Source of the DNA: Nodosilinea sp. FACHB-141
Lineage (GTDB): Bacteria; Cyanobacteriota; Cyanobacteriia; Phormidesmidales; Phormidesmidaceae
Length of the DNA stretch: 64,000 nt
Assembly: GCF_014696135.1 (NCBI RefSeq)
Contig: NZ_JACJPP010000007.1
Location: 496,001-560,000 of the forward strand
Reading direction: 5' to 3'
The notes beneath the pieces are model-generated. The model had not been told where the DNA came from. It saw nothing but the letters and a program-made list of their open reading frames with translations, and did not search any database. This document shows, piece by piece, positions 1 through 8,415 of this stretch. Made by a program: the position numbers and the translations under genes. The stretch's first letter is position 1. The number at the start of each line of letters is the position of its first letter.

Positions 1-44
1 TTACGGTAACAAAGCTGACTCTGCTCGATATCGCCTCATCACCT

Positions 45-296
45 ATGGCCCGCCCTGAACTCGACCCATACACTATTGACCGCGTCATCGAAATGGCCTA
101 GGAAGATCGCACACCCTTTGAGGCAATTGAGACTCAGTTTGGGCTAGCAGAGAAACAGGTGATTGCCATCATGCGTAGCCACATGCAGCCCTCTAGTTTT
201 CGCCTGTGGCGGAAGCGGGTGACGGGGCGCAATACCAAGCATCAGCACAAGCGAGACTTTGCCCTAGGCCGGTTTAAGTCGGCTAACCAAAAATAG
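45..296 (+). pseudogene. TIGR03643-type small protein with in-frame TAG stop
   Basis: The frame from ATG 45 runs 83 codons to TAG 294-296 but is interrupted by TAG at codon 19 (99-101). On either side the protein reads as one conserved family that I recall as TIGR03643, a roughly 80-residue cyanobacterial and proteobacterial protein often found beside photolyase-type genes: IDRVIEMA, then the stop, then EDRTPFEAIE, and further on MRSHMQPSSF and WRKRV. The family has Trp at the stop position, so one G-to-A change (TGG to TAG) explains it. The function of the family is unknown. A restart at ATG 171 would keep only the C-terminal half. The alternatives are true inactivation, stop readthrough or a sequencing error. 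The rest of the frame shows no decay, which suggests a recent change. Confidence 0.75.
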
Positions 297-300
297 AGGC

Positions 301-489
301 GTGGCATCTCATCTGCAGGCCAAGCCCTGCGACTTGTGCCAGGCCCCAGCGACAGTGCGGTACCGCATTCAATGTGCCCCTGGGGCAATCTGGGTGTTGG
401 CCTGCCCCCACTGCCAAAAAACTCAAAGTGAGCAGAACCCCAATTATCGCTATGGCGGCACCTGGAAAGCTCGCCTCAAGAAGGGCTAG
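301..489 (+). CDS. Small CxxC zinc-ribbon-like protein
   Basis: A 62-residue protein starting at GTG 301, five bases after the stop of the interrupted gene, so the two are probably co-transcribed. Two CxxC pairs are visible, CDLC near residues 10-13 and CPHC near 35-38, as expected for a small treble-clef or zinc-ribbon fold. The C-terminal YRYGGTWKARLKKG is basic. I recall similar short proteins in many cyanobacteria, annotated as hypothetical. No function can be assigned. Zinc binding is inferred from the Cys spacing. Length, tight spacing and the intact cysteine pairs support a real gene. Confidence 0.7.
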   Translation: MASHLQAKPCDLCQAPATVRYRIQCAPGAIWVLACPHCQKTQSEQNPNYRYGGTWKARLKKG

Positions 490-656
490 CCCCCACCGAT
501 TTCTATTGCCGTAGTTGCTTTTCTCTAAACCCAAAAAGACTCTGTAAAATCACCTAGACTTGTTTCAAGCTTATTAGAAATCTTGGTGATTCTTCACAGA
601 CCAAGATTAAACCAGGTTATGTTGAGGGAACTATAGGTGTAACCGTTAATCGCCTA

Positions 657-1460
657 ATGCACATAGCCATGAAAACTTCCACAGTTCTGGTGCATTCAAC
701 CCTTGCCCAAGCTCCCGCCGCCAGTCGGCCCCAGCTTGATAACCCTTGGATGCTCTCGTCTGGGGGGTTACTAGTACTATTGCTAGGGTTGGGTGTTTAT
801 TCTCACCTGCAAACTCTCCGCCTGATGAAGCAGCTCAAATTTGAAACCTACAAAAATCAAGAGCTGCAAAAAAAGGTCAAACTAGCGCTCAAAACCATCA
901 GCAAGATGGAGCAAAACCCTGACCTAATTCACTCGCGCGAATTTAACCTCGACTACCTGCGCATGCGCATGGACGAAGAGCATTTCCACACGTCAATTGT
1001 GAACCAGCTCAAGGTCAAAGTTAAGCAAAAAATTAGCGTCGCTCTGCGTCCTCGACAAGCTGAAGAAGGGCTGATCGGTGTTGCCAGCAAGCCCCGCGTG
1101 GTAGATGAGATATTCGATGTTGAGTATGCCCCTCAAGACAACCCCACTGCGAGAAAGCGAGTGCTGTTTCGCATTCAAATTCGGCTGGCCAAGCTGCCGA
1201 CCCAGGCCACCTCTTCGACCATCGGCCAGCTGGTTGAATGCATTGAAAACTTTATGAGCCCCGATGCCGAAGAAACCCACTGGCAGCCCACTATTCAGGG
1301 CCGCATTGCCAATATGCATTGGGACCAAAAGGCCAAGCCCACTCCTCTGCTGGTGATTGAACAATCTAGCGAAGGGGCCAATGTGACGTTGCGCAGCCGC
1401 AATGAGCTGCCGGCCAGCATGAGCAGCACCAGCAGCGTGCCCAAAAAGAAACCGGCCTAA
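657..1460 (+). CDS. Conserved cyanobacterial membrane-anchored protein
   Basis: A 267-residue protein with one hydrophobic segment at about residues 33-50 (LLVLLLGLGVY) followed by a lysine-rich helical stretch (about 55-90) likely to be coiled coil, and then a mixed alpha/beta domain. It would be anchored in a membrane with the large C-terminal part on one side. The end is low-complexity and basic (SSVPKKKPA). An alternative start is ATG 669 (MKTSTVLVHS); neither start has a clear ribosome-binding site. I do not recognise a named family, although similar proteins are known from filamentous cyanobacteria. It is flanked by a 167-base gap upstream and a convergent glycosyltransferase gene downstream. 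Confidence 0.7.
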   Translation: MHIAMKTSTVLVHSTLAQAPAASRPQLDNPWMLSSGGLLVLLLGLGVYSHLQTLRLMKQLKFETYKNQELQKKVKLALKTISKMEQNPDLIHSREFNLDYLRMRMDEEHFHTSIVNQLKVKVKQKISVALRPRQAEEGLIGVASKPRVVDEIFDVEYAPQDNPTARKRVLFRIQIRLAKLPTQATSSTIGQLVECIENFMSPDAEETHWQPTIQGRIANMHWDQKAKPTPLLVIEQSSEGANVTLRSRNELPASMSSTSSVPKKKPA

Positions 1461-1493
1461 GCGCGCTGCGCCCGGTTGACTACAGTCAATTGG

Positions 1494-2753
1494 TCAATAG
1501 ACAGCGGATGCCATTGCGGTGACATCCGCCACTGGTGCTGGGGCCGATCGCGCCTCAGCCATATCCGAGAGAATGGCGTCGAGCAGCTGCTCACGCAGAT
1601 CGGGAATGACCGCTAGGGCCCGAGTCCAGTCGGGAATTTGAGTGCCGGTCGGGTCGTCGAGGTACTGATTGCCGGCTTCTAAAATCACCTGTTCAAAGGT
1701 TTCGATGGTGATTTCTTCTTGGTGGCGATCGTACTCTAGACCGTTGAAGCGGGCATCGACGAAATACTGACGGGCGAGGTTTTGGGCCTCGCGGCGATAC
1801 TTAATCCGCAGGGCGCGAATGTGATCTTGGCCAATCACCACCTGCTCGGTTTCGGTCAAGGTTCTAAACACCGACTGCAAAATGTCGCGGCACATTTTTT
1901 GCAGCCCCGAGTTGGTTGAGCTGCCTAGGGTCTGGTGCTTGTGCTCAAAGACGCCCAGGTCGATTTGGGCAATGCGCTTGAGGGAGACGTTGCGATAAAC
2001 CTCAGCCAGCAGGCCCACTTCTAACCCCCAGTTGCCAGGGATGCGGGTGGTCAGCGCCAGGTCGGCGGAGAGGGCAAACTCGCCGGAGAGGGGGTAGCGG
2101 TAGGCGTCGAGGTAGCGCAGATAGTCGCGGTAGCCAAACAGCTCCATCAGTGAGGTGATCAGCGGGGTCACAAAAAGCCGGGTAACCCGACCGTGCATGC
2201 TGCGGGGATCGCCGCCTACGCGAGCGTAATAGGCTTTGCTGAAAGCGATGCCAAAGTCTTGCTCCAGTAGGGGATAGAGCAGCTTGAGAGGGTAGGCGCG
2301 ATCGTAGGTGACAATGTCGGCATCATGGAGGGCGATCGCCGCCGCGTGTAGAGAAGCCACCCCCAGCCCCAGCCACACAGCCCGGCCTTTACCCTTAAAC
2401 CGCAGCAGGTCTAGCCCCTTGTCTTGGAGGGTTTGCAGAATGTCGGTAATGCGCGGGCCATTCTCCCACAGAACAAAGGTGGGCTGGGGCAGCGGCTCGA
2501 AGAACTGCACCGCATGGCGATACTGCTCAAAGGTATCGGCGTAGAGGCAGACAATAACGTTATTGACAAAGGGAGAGTGACTGAGGTGGTCGCGAATGGT
2601 TGTCAGGGCCGGGCGCTCTAGCTCTTCGTAGAGCGATGGAATCAGCACGGCGGTAGGGTTGGTTTGGCTAAGTTCGGTGAGACGCTGCTCTAAACGCTCG
2701 AAATCGTACCCCAGGTCGTGGATGGTGGTGATTAGCTCTTGCTTATAGTCCAT
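1494..2753 (-). CDS. GT81-like glycosyltransferase (glucosyl-3-phosphoglycerate synthase-like)
   Basis: A 419-residue GT-A fold enzyme. The N-terminal part carries the nucleotide-sugar fold (TAVLIPSLYEE near 34-45), a GKGRAVWLG loop near 121-129 and the metal-binding DxD-type motif HDADIV at about 143-148. GGDPRSMHGRVTR follows, with acceptor-side segments such as LSGEFA. This arrangement matches glucosyl-3-phosphoglycerate synthase/mannosylglycerate-synthase relatives, which make the compatible solute glucosylglycerate from NDP-glucose and 3-phosphoglycerate. Substrate is inferred from family, not shown. The gene lies 111 bases downstream of a GH57 gene on the same strand, so both may act on the same storage or compatible sugar. 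The C-terminal tail is Ala/Val rich. Confidence 0.8.
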   Translation of the reverse strand: MDYKQELITTIHDLGYDFERLEQRLTELSQTNPTAVLIPSLYEELERPALTTIRDHLSHSPFVNNVIVCLYADTFEQYRHAVQFFEPLPQPTFVLWENGPRITDILQTLQDKGLDLLRFKGKGRAVWLGLGVASLHAAAIALHDADIVTYDRAYPLKLLYPLLEQDFGIAFSKAYYARVGGDPRSMHGRVTRLFVTPLITSLMELFGYRDYLRYLDAYRYPLSGEFALSADLALTTRIPGNWGLEVGLLAEVYRNVSLKRIAQIDLGVFEHKHQTLGSSTNSGLQKMCRDILQSVFRTLTETEQVVIGQDHIRALRIKYRREAQNLARQYFVDARFNGLEYDRHQEEITIETFEQVILEAGNQYLDDPTGTQIPDWTRALAVIPDLREQLLDAILSDMAEARSAPAPVADVTAMASAVY

Positions 2754-2864
2754 GCCCTGATATCCCTAAAATGCTAGGTCTCATCATAGGGATAAGTGGC
2801 GATCGCAAGATGTCTGAATCACTACCCGATGCTCAACCGCCGCCCGGCGATCGCAGATTGCACC

Positions 2865-4358
2865 CTAGGCAAAGTCGTGGGCCAAAATCGCCTGACCGCG
2901 ACGGTAGAGCTCCTCGGCATAGCCCGTCCAGGTGCCCTGGCCCCAGTAGCGAAAGCAGCTGGTTTGCAGCAGCAAATTGTGAATCAGGGCGTTGCGATAG
3001 CGGTGCTGGCGCTCTAGATCATCGCCTCGCTCGGGTTGACGAGCCATGGTTCGGTGAAATTGGGCAGACAGGCGCTGCATGGGGTCGAGCACGTTGTCGT
3101 AGCCCTGCACCCAGCTGCGATCGCCCGTCCAAGAGCCGCCTTCCATGGAAAAATTGCTGTCTTCGGCGCGGAGGGTGGCGATCGCCTCCGCCACGGCATC
3201 GGGGCCGCTGGCGTCACCCATAGCTTGCCAAAGCCGTGACTGCCCCACCGCCTGACAGATCGGGAAGGTCTCTGGTCCGGCCCCCGCCGCTGCCAACAGC
3301 TCTAGGTATTCGGTGCCGTTAAAGCCCACTACACCCCGGTGACCGCCCCCCTGCTCGCGCATTTCGTACCACGATCGCATAAAGGCGCTGGGGAACTCAT
3401 TCATCATCACGCCGCCGTTTTCGCCGTCGCTGATTTGGCTGACCAACTGCGGCACCGTGGCGTTGCCGAGGGCAACCTGGCTCAGGGTCTTAGCTTCCCA
3501 GTAGGGCTGCATCTGACCCACTAGCTTAGTGTCAGACCCTTGGGTTTTGATCAGCACCACAATTTCTTCGACCTCGCCCTGGGCGTTGCGGGCGATCAAG
3601 CGGTGGGGCAGGTGGGGCTGCGATAGACCATGACCCTCTACCGATTCCACTGTGTGCTCTTGCACCAGCATCCAGCGGTAGCCGCAGTCTTTGAGGGTTT
3701 TGACAAAAGCGTAGAGCACATCGGGATGGTTAGGCAGGTGCATCTCCGGCGGCGAAAAACCTCGTACCCGAGCCAGGGCTTCGGCCCCAAACAGAGCGGC
3801 AAAGTGGTGCTGCCAGGCGCGAATGTGCAGCTTGAGGTCAGGCACGGGGGTCGAGGGCACTACCGCGTGGCCCCAGCAGGTGCCTAGCCATTCGACGTAG
3901 GGTTGATAGGTGGGGTCGCAGGCCAGTCGACGCAGCTTAGCCAGAATATCTTGCCGGTCCATCTGCTGGAGGCCCCACAGCAGGGTGCCTGAGTAGTCGA
4001 GCATGACGCGGGGGTTGCAGCCCTGGTTCACCAGCTCTGGAATGAAGTCGCCTAGGCGGGCGTAGCAGTAGGCGAAAGTGCCGGCGTTGTGGTTGTCCCC
4101 GTCGTAGGGGTGCTCAAACATGTACTGGAGGTGGTTGATGAGCTCACCCGTGGCCCCAGCGGGAATGGTGGGCTGGTGCATGTGCAGGGCGATCGCAAAC
4201 CCCGCCGAAATATCTGCCAGGTTCAGGTTGGTGCGGGGCAAAAACACCGGCTCCGGGTTGGCCATGATGCCGGCAATATCGGCCTCTCGACCCGACAGCG
4301 GGGGCAGCCCGTCTTCAAGGGCGGGCCAGTCTATAGGGGAGAGCATAGCGCTGGTCAT
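2865..4358 (-). CDS. Glycoside hydrolase family 57 protein
   Basis: A 497-residue protein with the GH57 N-terminal signature GFAIALHMHQPTIP near residues 53-66 and later conserved blocks such as WGTCWGHAV-like (here LGTCWGHAV), FSPPEMHLP, and GGVMMNEFP. GH57 enzymes are retaining alpha-amylases, amylopullulanases, branching enzymes and 4-alpha-glucanotransferases; this version is the cyanobacterial hypothetical type for which no activity is assigned here. The start at 4358 is preceded by a good CGGAGG site (minus-strand bases 4371-4366), 7 bases upstream. A 9-bp hairpin (4443-4471) lies in the leader. The gene precedes the GT81-like gene and they are probably one operon. Confidence 0.85.
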   Translation of the reverse strand: MTSAMLSPIDWPALEDGLPPLSGREADIAGIMANPEPVFLPRTNLNLADISAGFAIALHMHQPTIPAGATGELINHLQYMFEHPYDGDNHNAGTFAYCYARLGDFIPELVNQGCNPRVMLDYSGTLLWGLQQMDRQDILAKLRRLACDPTYQPYVEWLGTCWGHAVVPSTPVPDLKLHIRAWQHHFAALFGAEALARVRGFSPPEMHLPNHPDVLYAFVKTLKDCGYRWMLVQEHTVESVEGHGLSQPHLPHRLIARNAQGEVEEIVVLIKTQGSDTKLVGQMQPYWEAKTLSQVALGNATVPQLVSQISDGENGGVMMNEFPSAFMRSWYEMREQGGGHRGVVGFNGTEYLELLAAAGAGPETFPICQAVGQSRLWQAMGDASGPDAVAEAIATLRAEDSNFSMEGGSWTGDRSWVQGYDNVLDPMQRLSAQFHRTMARQPERGDDLERQHRYRNALIHNLLLQTSCFRYWGQGTWTGYAEELYRRGQAILAHDFA

Positions 4359-4727
4359 CCAGAAACCTCCGGGAATTGGCCTCCCGTACTTCGGGCGAGC
4401 CTATGGTCACTATTTAGTGTTACACCGGTTGAAGCACTTACACCACCGCCAGTAACATTTCGTGGCGGTGGGAATCGCCTCTCAGTAAAGGAAGCCGAAA
4501 ACAGGCCTTTGTCTCTATCGAAAGAGGTATTGCAGAGTCGGTCACGCGATCGCAGAGCATGCAGCAGGGTCGGCTCTATTGCCCTAGCTGAGCCGATCGC
4601 CATGGCGACGATAAAAAACGCTAAGTCCCTTTGATACAAAGAGACAGAATCGGTATGCTAACCCTCATCTCGGCTGGGCATCAGGGCAGATTTGTGCCGG
4701 GCTGCAAGCAAATCTCAACCCCACAAA
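4359..4727. other. Divergent intergenic region with 9-bp hairpin
   Basis: This region lies between the divergent GH57 gene and the frameshifted gene. It contains a perfect inverted repeat, CCACCGCCA (4443-4451) and TGGCGGTGG (4463-4471), with an 11-base loop, which would fall in the leader of the GH57 transcript. A smaller pair, CGGGA (4370-4374) and TCCCG (4382-4386), abuts the GH57 ribosome-binding site. A 94-codon minus-strand frame covers much of the region and ends in an ATGA overlap with the GH57 start, but its protein looks random and I do not call it. Confidence 0.4.
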
Positions 4728-5409
4728 ATGCCTGAACCACTGACACGACAGCTCATTCCCCTAGCAGAAGATTTCTTTTGCGATGGTCACTACTACCTGC
4801 TCACCTCTACGAGCCTAGGGGGCAGCGGGCTCACAGCCGAGGAGTTATCCAATGTCTTGGGTCAAGCAGATGAGCAAGCCATCAACAATCTGCTGATGCG
4901 CGGCATTTGCATACCTCTATTTTTTGATGGCGATTGTGCACTGGATGGCCATACAGCGATTGTCTTGGGCAACCTGACCGAGCCGGAAGAGCATAATTGG
5001 ATTGCAAAGCTGGCTTGGAAACTAACGATTCCCTGCGGCAAATTTGTCATTCACTGTGGAAGGGGTGATGCAGACGAGTTAGCCTATGCGATCGCAGGAA
5101 ATCCGCCTGAGCCAAACTATCGAATTTTCCAGATTATTGACGTTCCCCCAGGCAAATACTTAGTACAAATCTGCGCTTATCTCTCCAGCATGACTGTGCA
5201 GCTATCGCTGAAAGAACACGATAAACACGGGAACTTAAAAAAAGAATACTGACCTAAAAGAATGGTACCAACGCCATCGTCCTGGATTGGCTGGCGTGGG
5301 CTACATTATCCAACTGACTTCTCTTAAAACGGAGCCTCCCTTGCCTAAGCTTGTGCCTGAAATTGGCTGGTGCGGAACATTTGAGTTTCGTCCACTAAGC
5401 TTTGACTAA
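4728..5409 (+). pseudogene. Unknown protein broken by a +1 frameshift in an A7 run
   Basis: From ATG 4728 (MPEPLTRQLI) the frame is open to TGA 5250-5252. A second frame, offset by one base, carries on directly with DLKEWYQRHRPGLAGVGYII and ends at TAA 5407-5409 with FEFRPLSFD. Removing one A from the run at 5237-5243 (CTT then seven A) joins both parts into a single 226-residue protein reading GNLKKNTDLKEW. I do not recognise the family; the product looks soluble, with no membrane segment. The cause may be mutation, a homopolymer sequencing error, or slippage on the A-run that yields some full-length product. An upstream TTG at 4692 is a less likely start. Confidence 0.7.
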
Positions 5410-5758
5410 CGCCGATCAAATCAAAGATTTTAGATAGCTTTGAACAACCTAAAAATAAATGGATTCAGCCTGTGAGTCGGGCCGAATCCATTAGGATGTC
5501 TAAGTGTGTTGAGCTAGCAACTGAGTTTTTGAATTTCAATTGACAGCATTTTTAGAGTTACCTATTTAAGGTAGCTAAAATCCTAGCAGACTACGCCCAA
5601 GAAGACCTATTCCATAAGCGTTTAGTTGAACCTATAACAAACGTTTGAATAGCCTAAACTGCAAAAATTGCTACATTTTGGGGTTCCCTCCCTGAGTAGG
5701 TTGAGTGGGTTATGACTATGATTTCCACAGTGTTTTGAGTTCCGGAGAGTAATCAGAC
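5410..5758. other. Intergenic region upstream of amt
   Basis: A 349-base gap. It holds a hairpin at 5458-5492 (listed separately), a short inverted repeat TACCT (5559-5563) / AGGTA (5569-5573), and a GT-N10-AC match to the minimal NtcA core at 5625-5638 (GTTGAACCTATAAC). A TAnnnT hexamer TAAACT follows at 5655-5660, somewhat closer than the usual NtcA-promoter spacing. The GT-N10-AC pattern is expected often by chance, so control by NtcA is only a possibility. The local sequence is more AT-rich than the genes around it. Confidence 0.35.
5458..5492 (+). terminator. Hairpin downstream of the frameshifted gene
   Basis: Left arm AATGGATTC(A)GCC and right arm GGC(C)GAATCCATT pair over 12 positions with one mismatch around a loop of about 9 bases. 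It lies 48 bases after the restored stop codon at 5409. There is no T-run, so it may be an RNA-stabilising or protein-bound element rather than an intrinsic terminator. Confidence 0.4.
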
Positions 5759-7180
5759 GTGGGTATTCGGATTCTGGCAACGTTGGCGATTGCCCTTTGC
5801 TTAACCCTAGGGCTATTTCCAGGAGAGGCATGGGCACAGGCCCCTGACCCGCTTGAAGCGGCAGCTGCAGCCCAAACTGCGGCAGATACAACATTCATGT
5901 TGTTCTGTACAGCTTTAGTACTTTTAATGACGCCGGGCCTGGCGTTTTTCTATGGCGGTTTTGTACGCTCTCTCAACGTTCTTAATACGTTGATGATGAG
6001 TTTTGTACTCATGCTGCTCGTTGGCGTCACCTGGATTCTGTGGGGATACAGCCTGGCGTTTGCTCCTGGAACGCCCTTCATCGGCGGATTGCAGTGGCTC
6101 TTTCTAAATGGGGTTGGGCTAGAGACTACTGACTACTTGCTTGGGTCTGAGCCAGAGGCCGTCGTATCCTATGCTGCGACAGTTCCCCACCAAGCATTCA
6201 TGATGTTTCAGGGCATGTTTGCCATCATTACGCCTGCCCTAATTTCGGGAGCTTTGGTAGGGCGACTAAAGTTTAAGACCTATTTCTGGTTTGTTTTACT
6301 GTGGTCCATATTCATTTACTGCCCTTTAGCTCACATGGTGTGGGCCAAAGGCGGATTTATGGGTCTATATGGTGGCTTTGGTGCCCTTGATTTTGCTGGC
6401 GGCACCGTTGTCCACATTAGTTCTGGAGTTTCTGCCTTGGTGGCGGCCTTAGTTTTAGGCAATCGCAGAAGCTACCCCAGTGGGCTCACAGCGCCCCACA
6501 ATGTACCTTTCATTATGTTGGGGGCTGGCCTGCTTTGGTTTGGCTGGTTCGGGTTTAACGCAGGCAGCGCCTTAGCTTCGGGAGGGTTAGCCACTGTTGC
6601 CTTTGTTGCTACCAACTGTGGTGCTGCGGCAGCAGGTCTAGTTTGGATTTTGATGGAGTGGGTGTTGACAGGTAAGCCGACGGCGGTGGGTCTGGCCACG
6701 GGTCTGGTTGCCGGTCTAGTAGGCGTTACCCCTGCGGCTGGTTTTGTGACTCCGGTGGCGGCCTTATTAATTGGGGGCATTACTGCGTTTTGCTGCTACT
6801 ACGCCATTCGCATCAAAAACAAAATGGGTATTGATGATGCCCTAGATACTTTCCCCGTGCACGGAGTTGGAGGGACTGTAGGGGCAATTCTGACCGGGGT
6901 TTTTGCCAGTACCGATGTGAATGAGTTTGGCGCCAATGGCCTGCTCTACGGAAATCCGGGACAACTGGTGAAGCAGATAGTAGCAGTCGCGATCGCCTAT
7001 GTGATTGCTGGCGTGGGCACCTTTGTCTTGCTCAAAATTCTGCATGCAATTATGGGGTTACGGGTTTCCCCTGAGGTAGAAACCCAAGGTTTGGACCCCG
7101 CAGAGCATAGTGAGGTTGGGTACGGTGAGCAGTTAACTTCTGATTTCACTGCGACAACTACCAGTCACCCCAGTCATTAG
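5759..7180 (+). CDS. amt: Ammonium transporter Amt
   Basis: A 473-residue Amt/MEP/Rh permease with an N-terminal signal-like segment ending in AWAQA and then eleven hydrophobic segments. The pore signature is complete: FYGGFVRSLNVLN, the first pore histidine in DFAGGTVVHISSG, the AmtB-type WFGWFGFNAGS block, and the second pore histidine in DTFPVHGVGG. The protein moves ammonium across the cytoplasmic membrane. The start is GTG 5759, because TAA lies in frame two codons before it; GGAGAG about 10 bases upstream is the ribosome-binding site. The C-terminal tail is short, so no sensor domain is fused. A histidine kinase and response regulator follow on the same strand. Confidence 0.95.
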   Translation: MGIRILATLAIALCLTLGLFPGEAWAQAPDPLEAAAAAQTAADTTFMLFCTALVLLMTPGLAFFYGGFVRSLNVLNTLMMSFVLMLLVGVTWILWGYSLAFAPGTPFIGGLQWLFLNGVGLETTDYLLGSEPEAVVSYAATVPHQAFMMFQGMFAIITPALISGALVGRLKFKTYFWFVLLWSIFIYCPLAHMVWAKGGFMGLYGGFGALDFAGGTVVHISSGVSALVAALVLGNRRSYPSGLTAPHNVPFIMLGAGLLWFGWFGFNAGSALASGGLATVAFVATNCGAAAAGLVWILMEWVLTGKPTAVGLATGLVAGLVGVTPAAGFVTPVAALLIGGITAFCCYYAIRIKNKMGIDDALDTFPVHGVGGTVGAILTGVFASTDVNEFGANGLLYGNPGQLVKQIVAVAIAYVIAGVGTFVLLKILHAIMGLRVSPEVETQGLDPAEHSEVGYGEQLTSDFTATTTSHPSH

Positions 7181-7287
7181 CCGACACTGTAAACGGTGCC
7201 TTTTCAAACAGCAGGAGCTAGAGTACTAGAAGGCTGAGTATTCTGGCTCCTGTCGTTTTTGGGGGCAAGCTAACCCTGCGCATTGCC

Positions 7288-8385
7288 ATGGTTGACCGAC
7301 CGATTCATCCAAGCCCCCATCAATTGCGCCAAATTCCCCAATTAAGCATTCTTTGGATAACGGGCGGCTTATTTACAGGCATTATATTGCTGGAGCTAAT
7401 CTCATCAGCAGATTATGTCTTTAGCTATCTGTACATTGGCCCCATTCTGCTCGCCACCCTACGATTAAGCTCACGTTTTGCATTTCGTTTGACGCTGCTG
7501 GCGTCGTTTTTAACCCTCTTTAATTTGTGGATTCCCGGTAGCCACATCATTACCCCCTACACGATCGGCAATCGAATTATTGCAGTTGCTGCGATAGTGG
7601 TGGCGGGGGTGCTAAGCCATCGTAATCGCTCCTATGAGGAAGCTATTGCCCAACAGCAAACAAAGCTACAGCTACAAGAACAACTGGCCACCTTTCGGGA
7701 AAATTTTGTCTCCACCTTGACCCATGACCTTAAAACGCCTTTGTTGGGGGCGATAGAAACGCTAGAAGCCTTTCAGCAGGAGCGTTTTGGCCGTGTCACG
7801 GAGGCTCAACAACAGGTGTTGGCAACCATGATGCGCAGCCAGAAAACTAGCCTGCAACTAGTTGAAACTGTACTAGACATCTACCGTAATGATGCAGAAG
7901 GAGTTCAGCTCAGAAGATCGCCCGTCAATTTAGTTGAATTGATAGAACAAGTTGTTGATACTTTAAGCGATCTGGCATCGAGCTACCGGGTTTCAATTAG
8001 CTTCAGCCCAACAGCTATAGCGGCAGAGGCCTGCTGGGTTGATGGAGATTGTTTGCAGCTTCACCGGGTAATATCAAATTTGTTAATTAATGCTATCTAT
8101 CACTCACCTATAGATGGCAGAGTTGACATCGTTTTAGAATCTTGGCAGGATTCTGAACCCAATCAGCAGGTGGTGAAAGTATTAGATGAAGGGTTAGGGA
8201 TTCGTCCAGAAGAGCTGCCCCAGCTGTTTGAGCGATTCTACCAGGGGTGTAGCGATCGGCAGGCAAAGGGTTCGGGTTTGGGTCTATACTTGTCTCGACA
8301 GATTATTGAGGCCCACGGTGGCACAATTTGGGCTGAAAACCGTGTTCCTTGCGGAGCGGTATTTGGCTTCAGTCTGCCGGCATAA
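7288..8385 (+). CDS. Membrane-bound sensor histidine kinase
   Basis: A 365-residue kinase. Residues 1-110 hold four hydrophobic segments (about 20-38, 44-60, 66-83, 96-110) with hardly any extracellular domain, so the signal is probably sensed in the membrane. A short coiled coil follows (about 114-138). The H-box is THDLKTPL with His146, the N-box NLLINAIYHS, the G1 box DEGLGI and the G2 box GSGLGLYL. It would autophosphorylate and pass phosphate to the regulator that starts 30 bases downstream. The position 107 bases after amt hints at a link with ammonium supply, but this is inference. Confidence 0.9.
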   Translation: MVDRPIHPSPHQLRQIPQLSILWITGGLFTGIILLELISSADYVFSYLYIGPILLATLRLSSRFAFRLTLLASFLTLFNLWIPGSHIITPYTIGNRIIAVAAIVVAGVLSHRNRSYEEAIAQQQTKLQLQEQLATFRENFVSTLTHDLKTPLLGAIETLEAFQQERFGRVTEAQQQVLATMMRSQKTSLQLVETVLDIYRNDAEGVQLRRSPVNLVELIEQVVDTLSDLASSYRVSISFSPTAIAAEACWVDGDCLQLHRVISNLLINAIYHSPIDGRVDIVLESWQDSEPNQQVVKVLDEGLGIRPEELPQLFERFYQGCSDRQAKGSGLGLYLSRQIIEAHGGTIWAENRVPCGAVFGFSLPA

Positions 8386-8415
8386 TACAGCTGACTCCCC
8401 TTACGAATATTGACC

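Noticed and set aside
4355..4639. 94-codon minus-strand frame ending in an ATGA overlap with the GH57 start
   Set aside because: Protein composition looks random, no ribosome-binding site precedes it, and it contains a hairpin, so a leader region is more likely.
5625..5638. NtcA site before the first amt gene
   Set aside because: GT-N10-AC alone is expected every few hundred bases and the spacing to the -10-like hexamer is too short; kept only as a remark.
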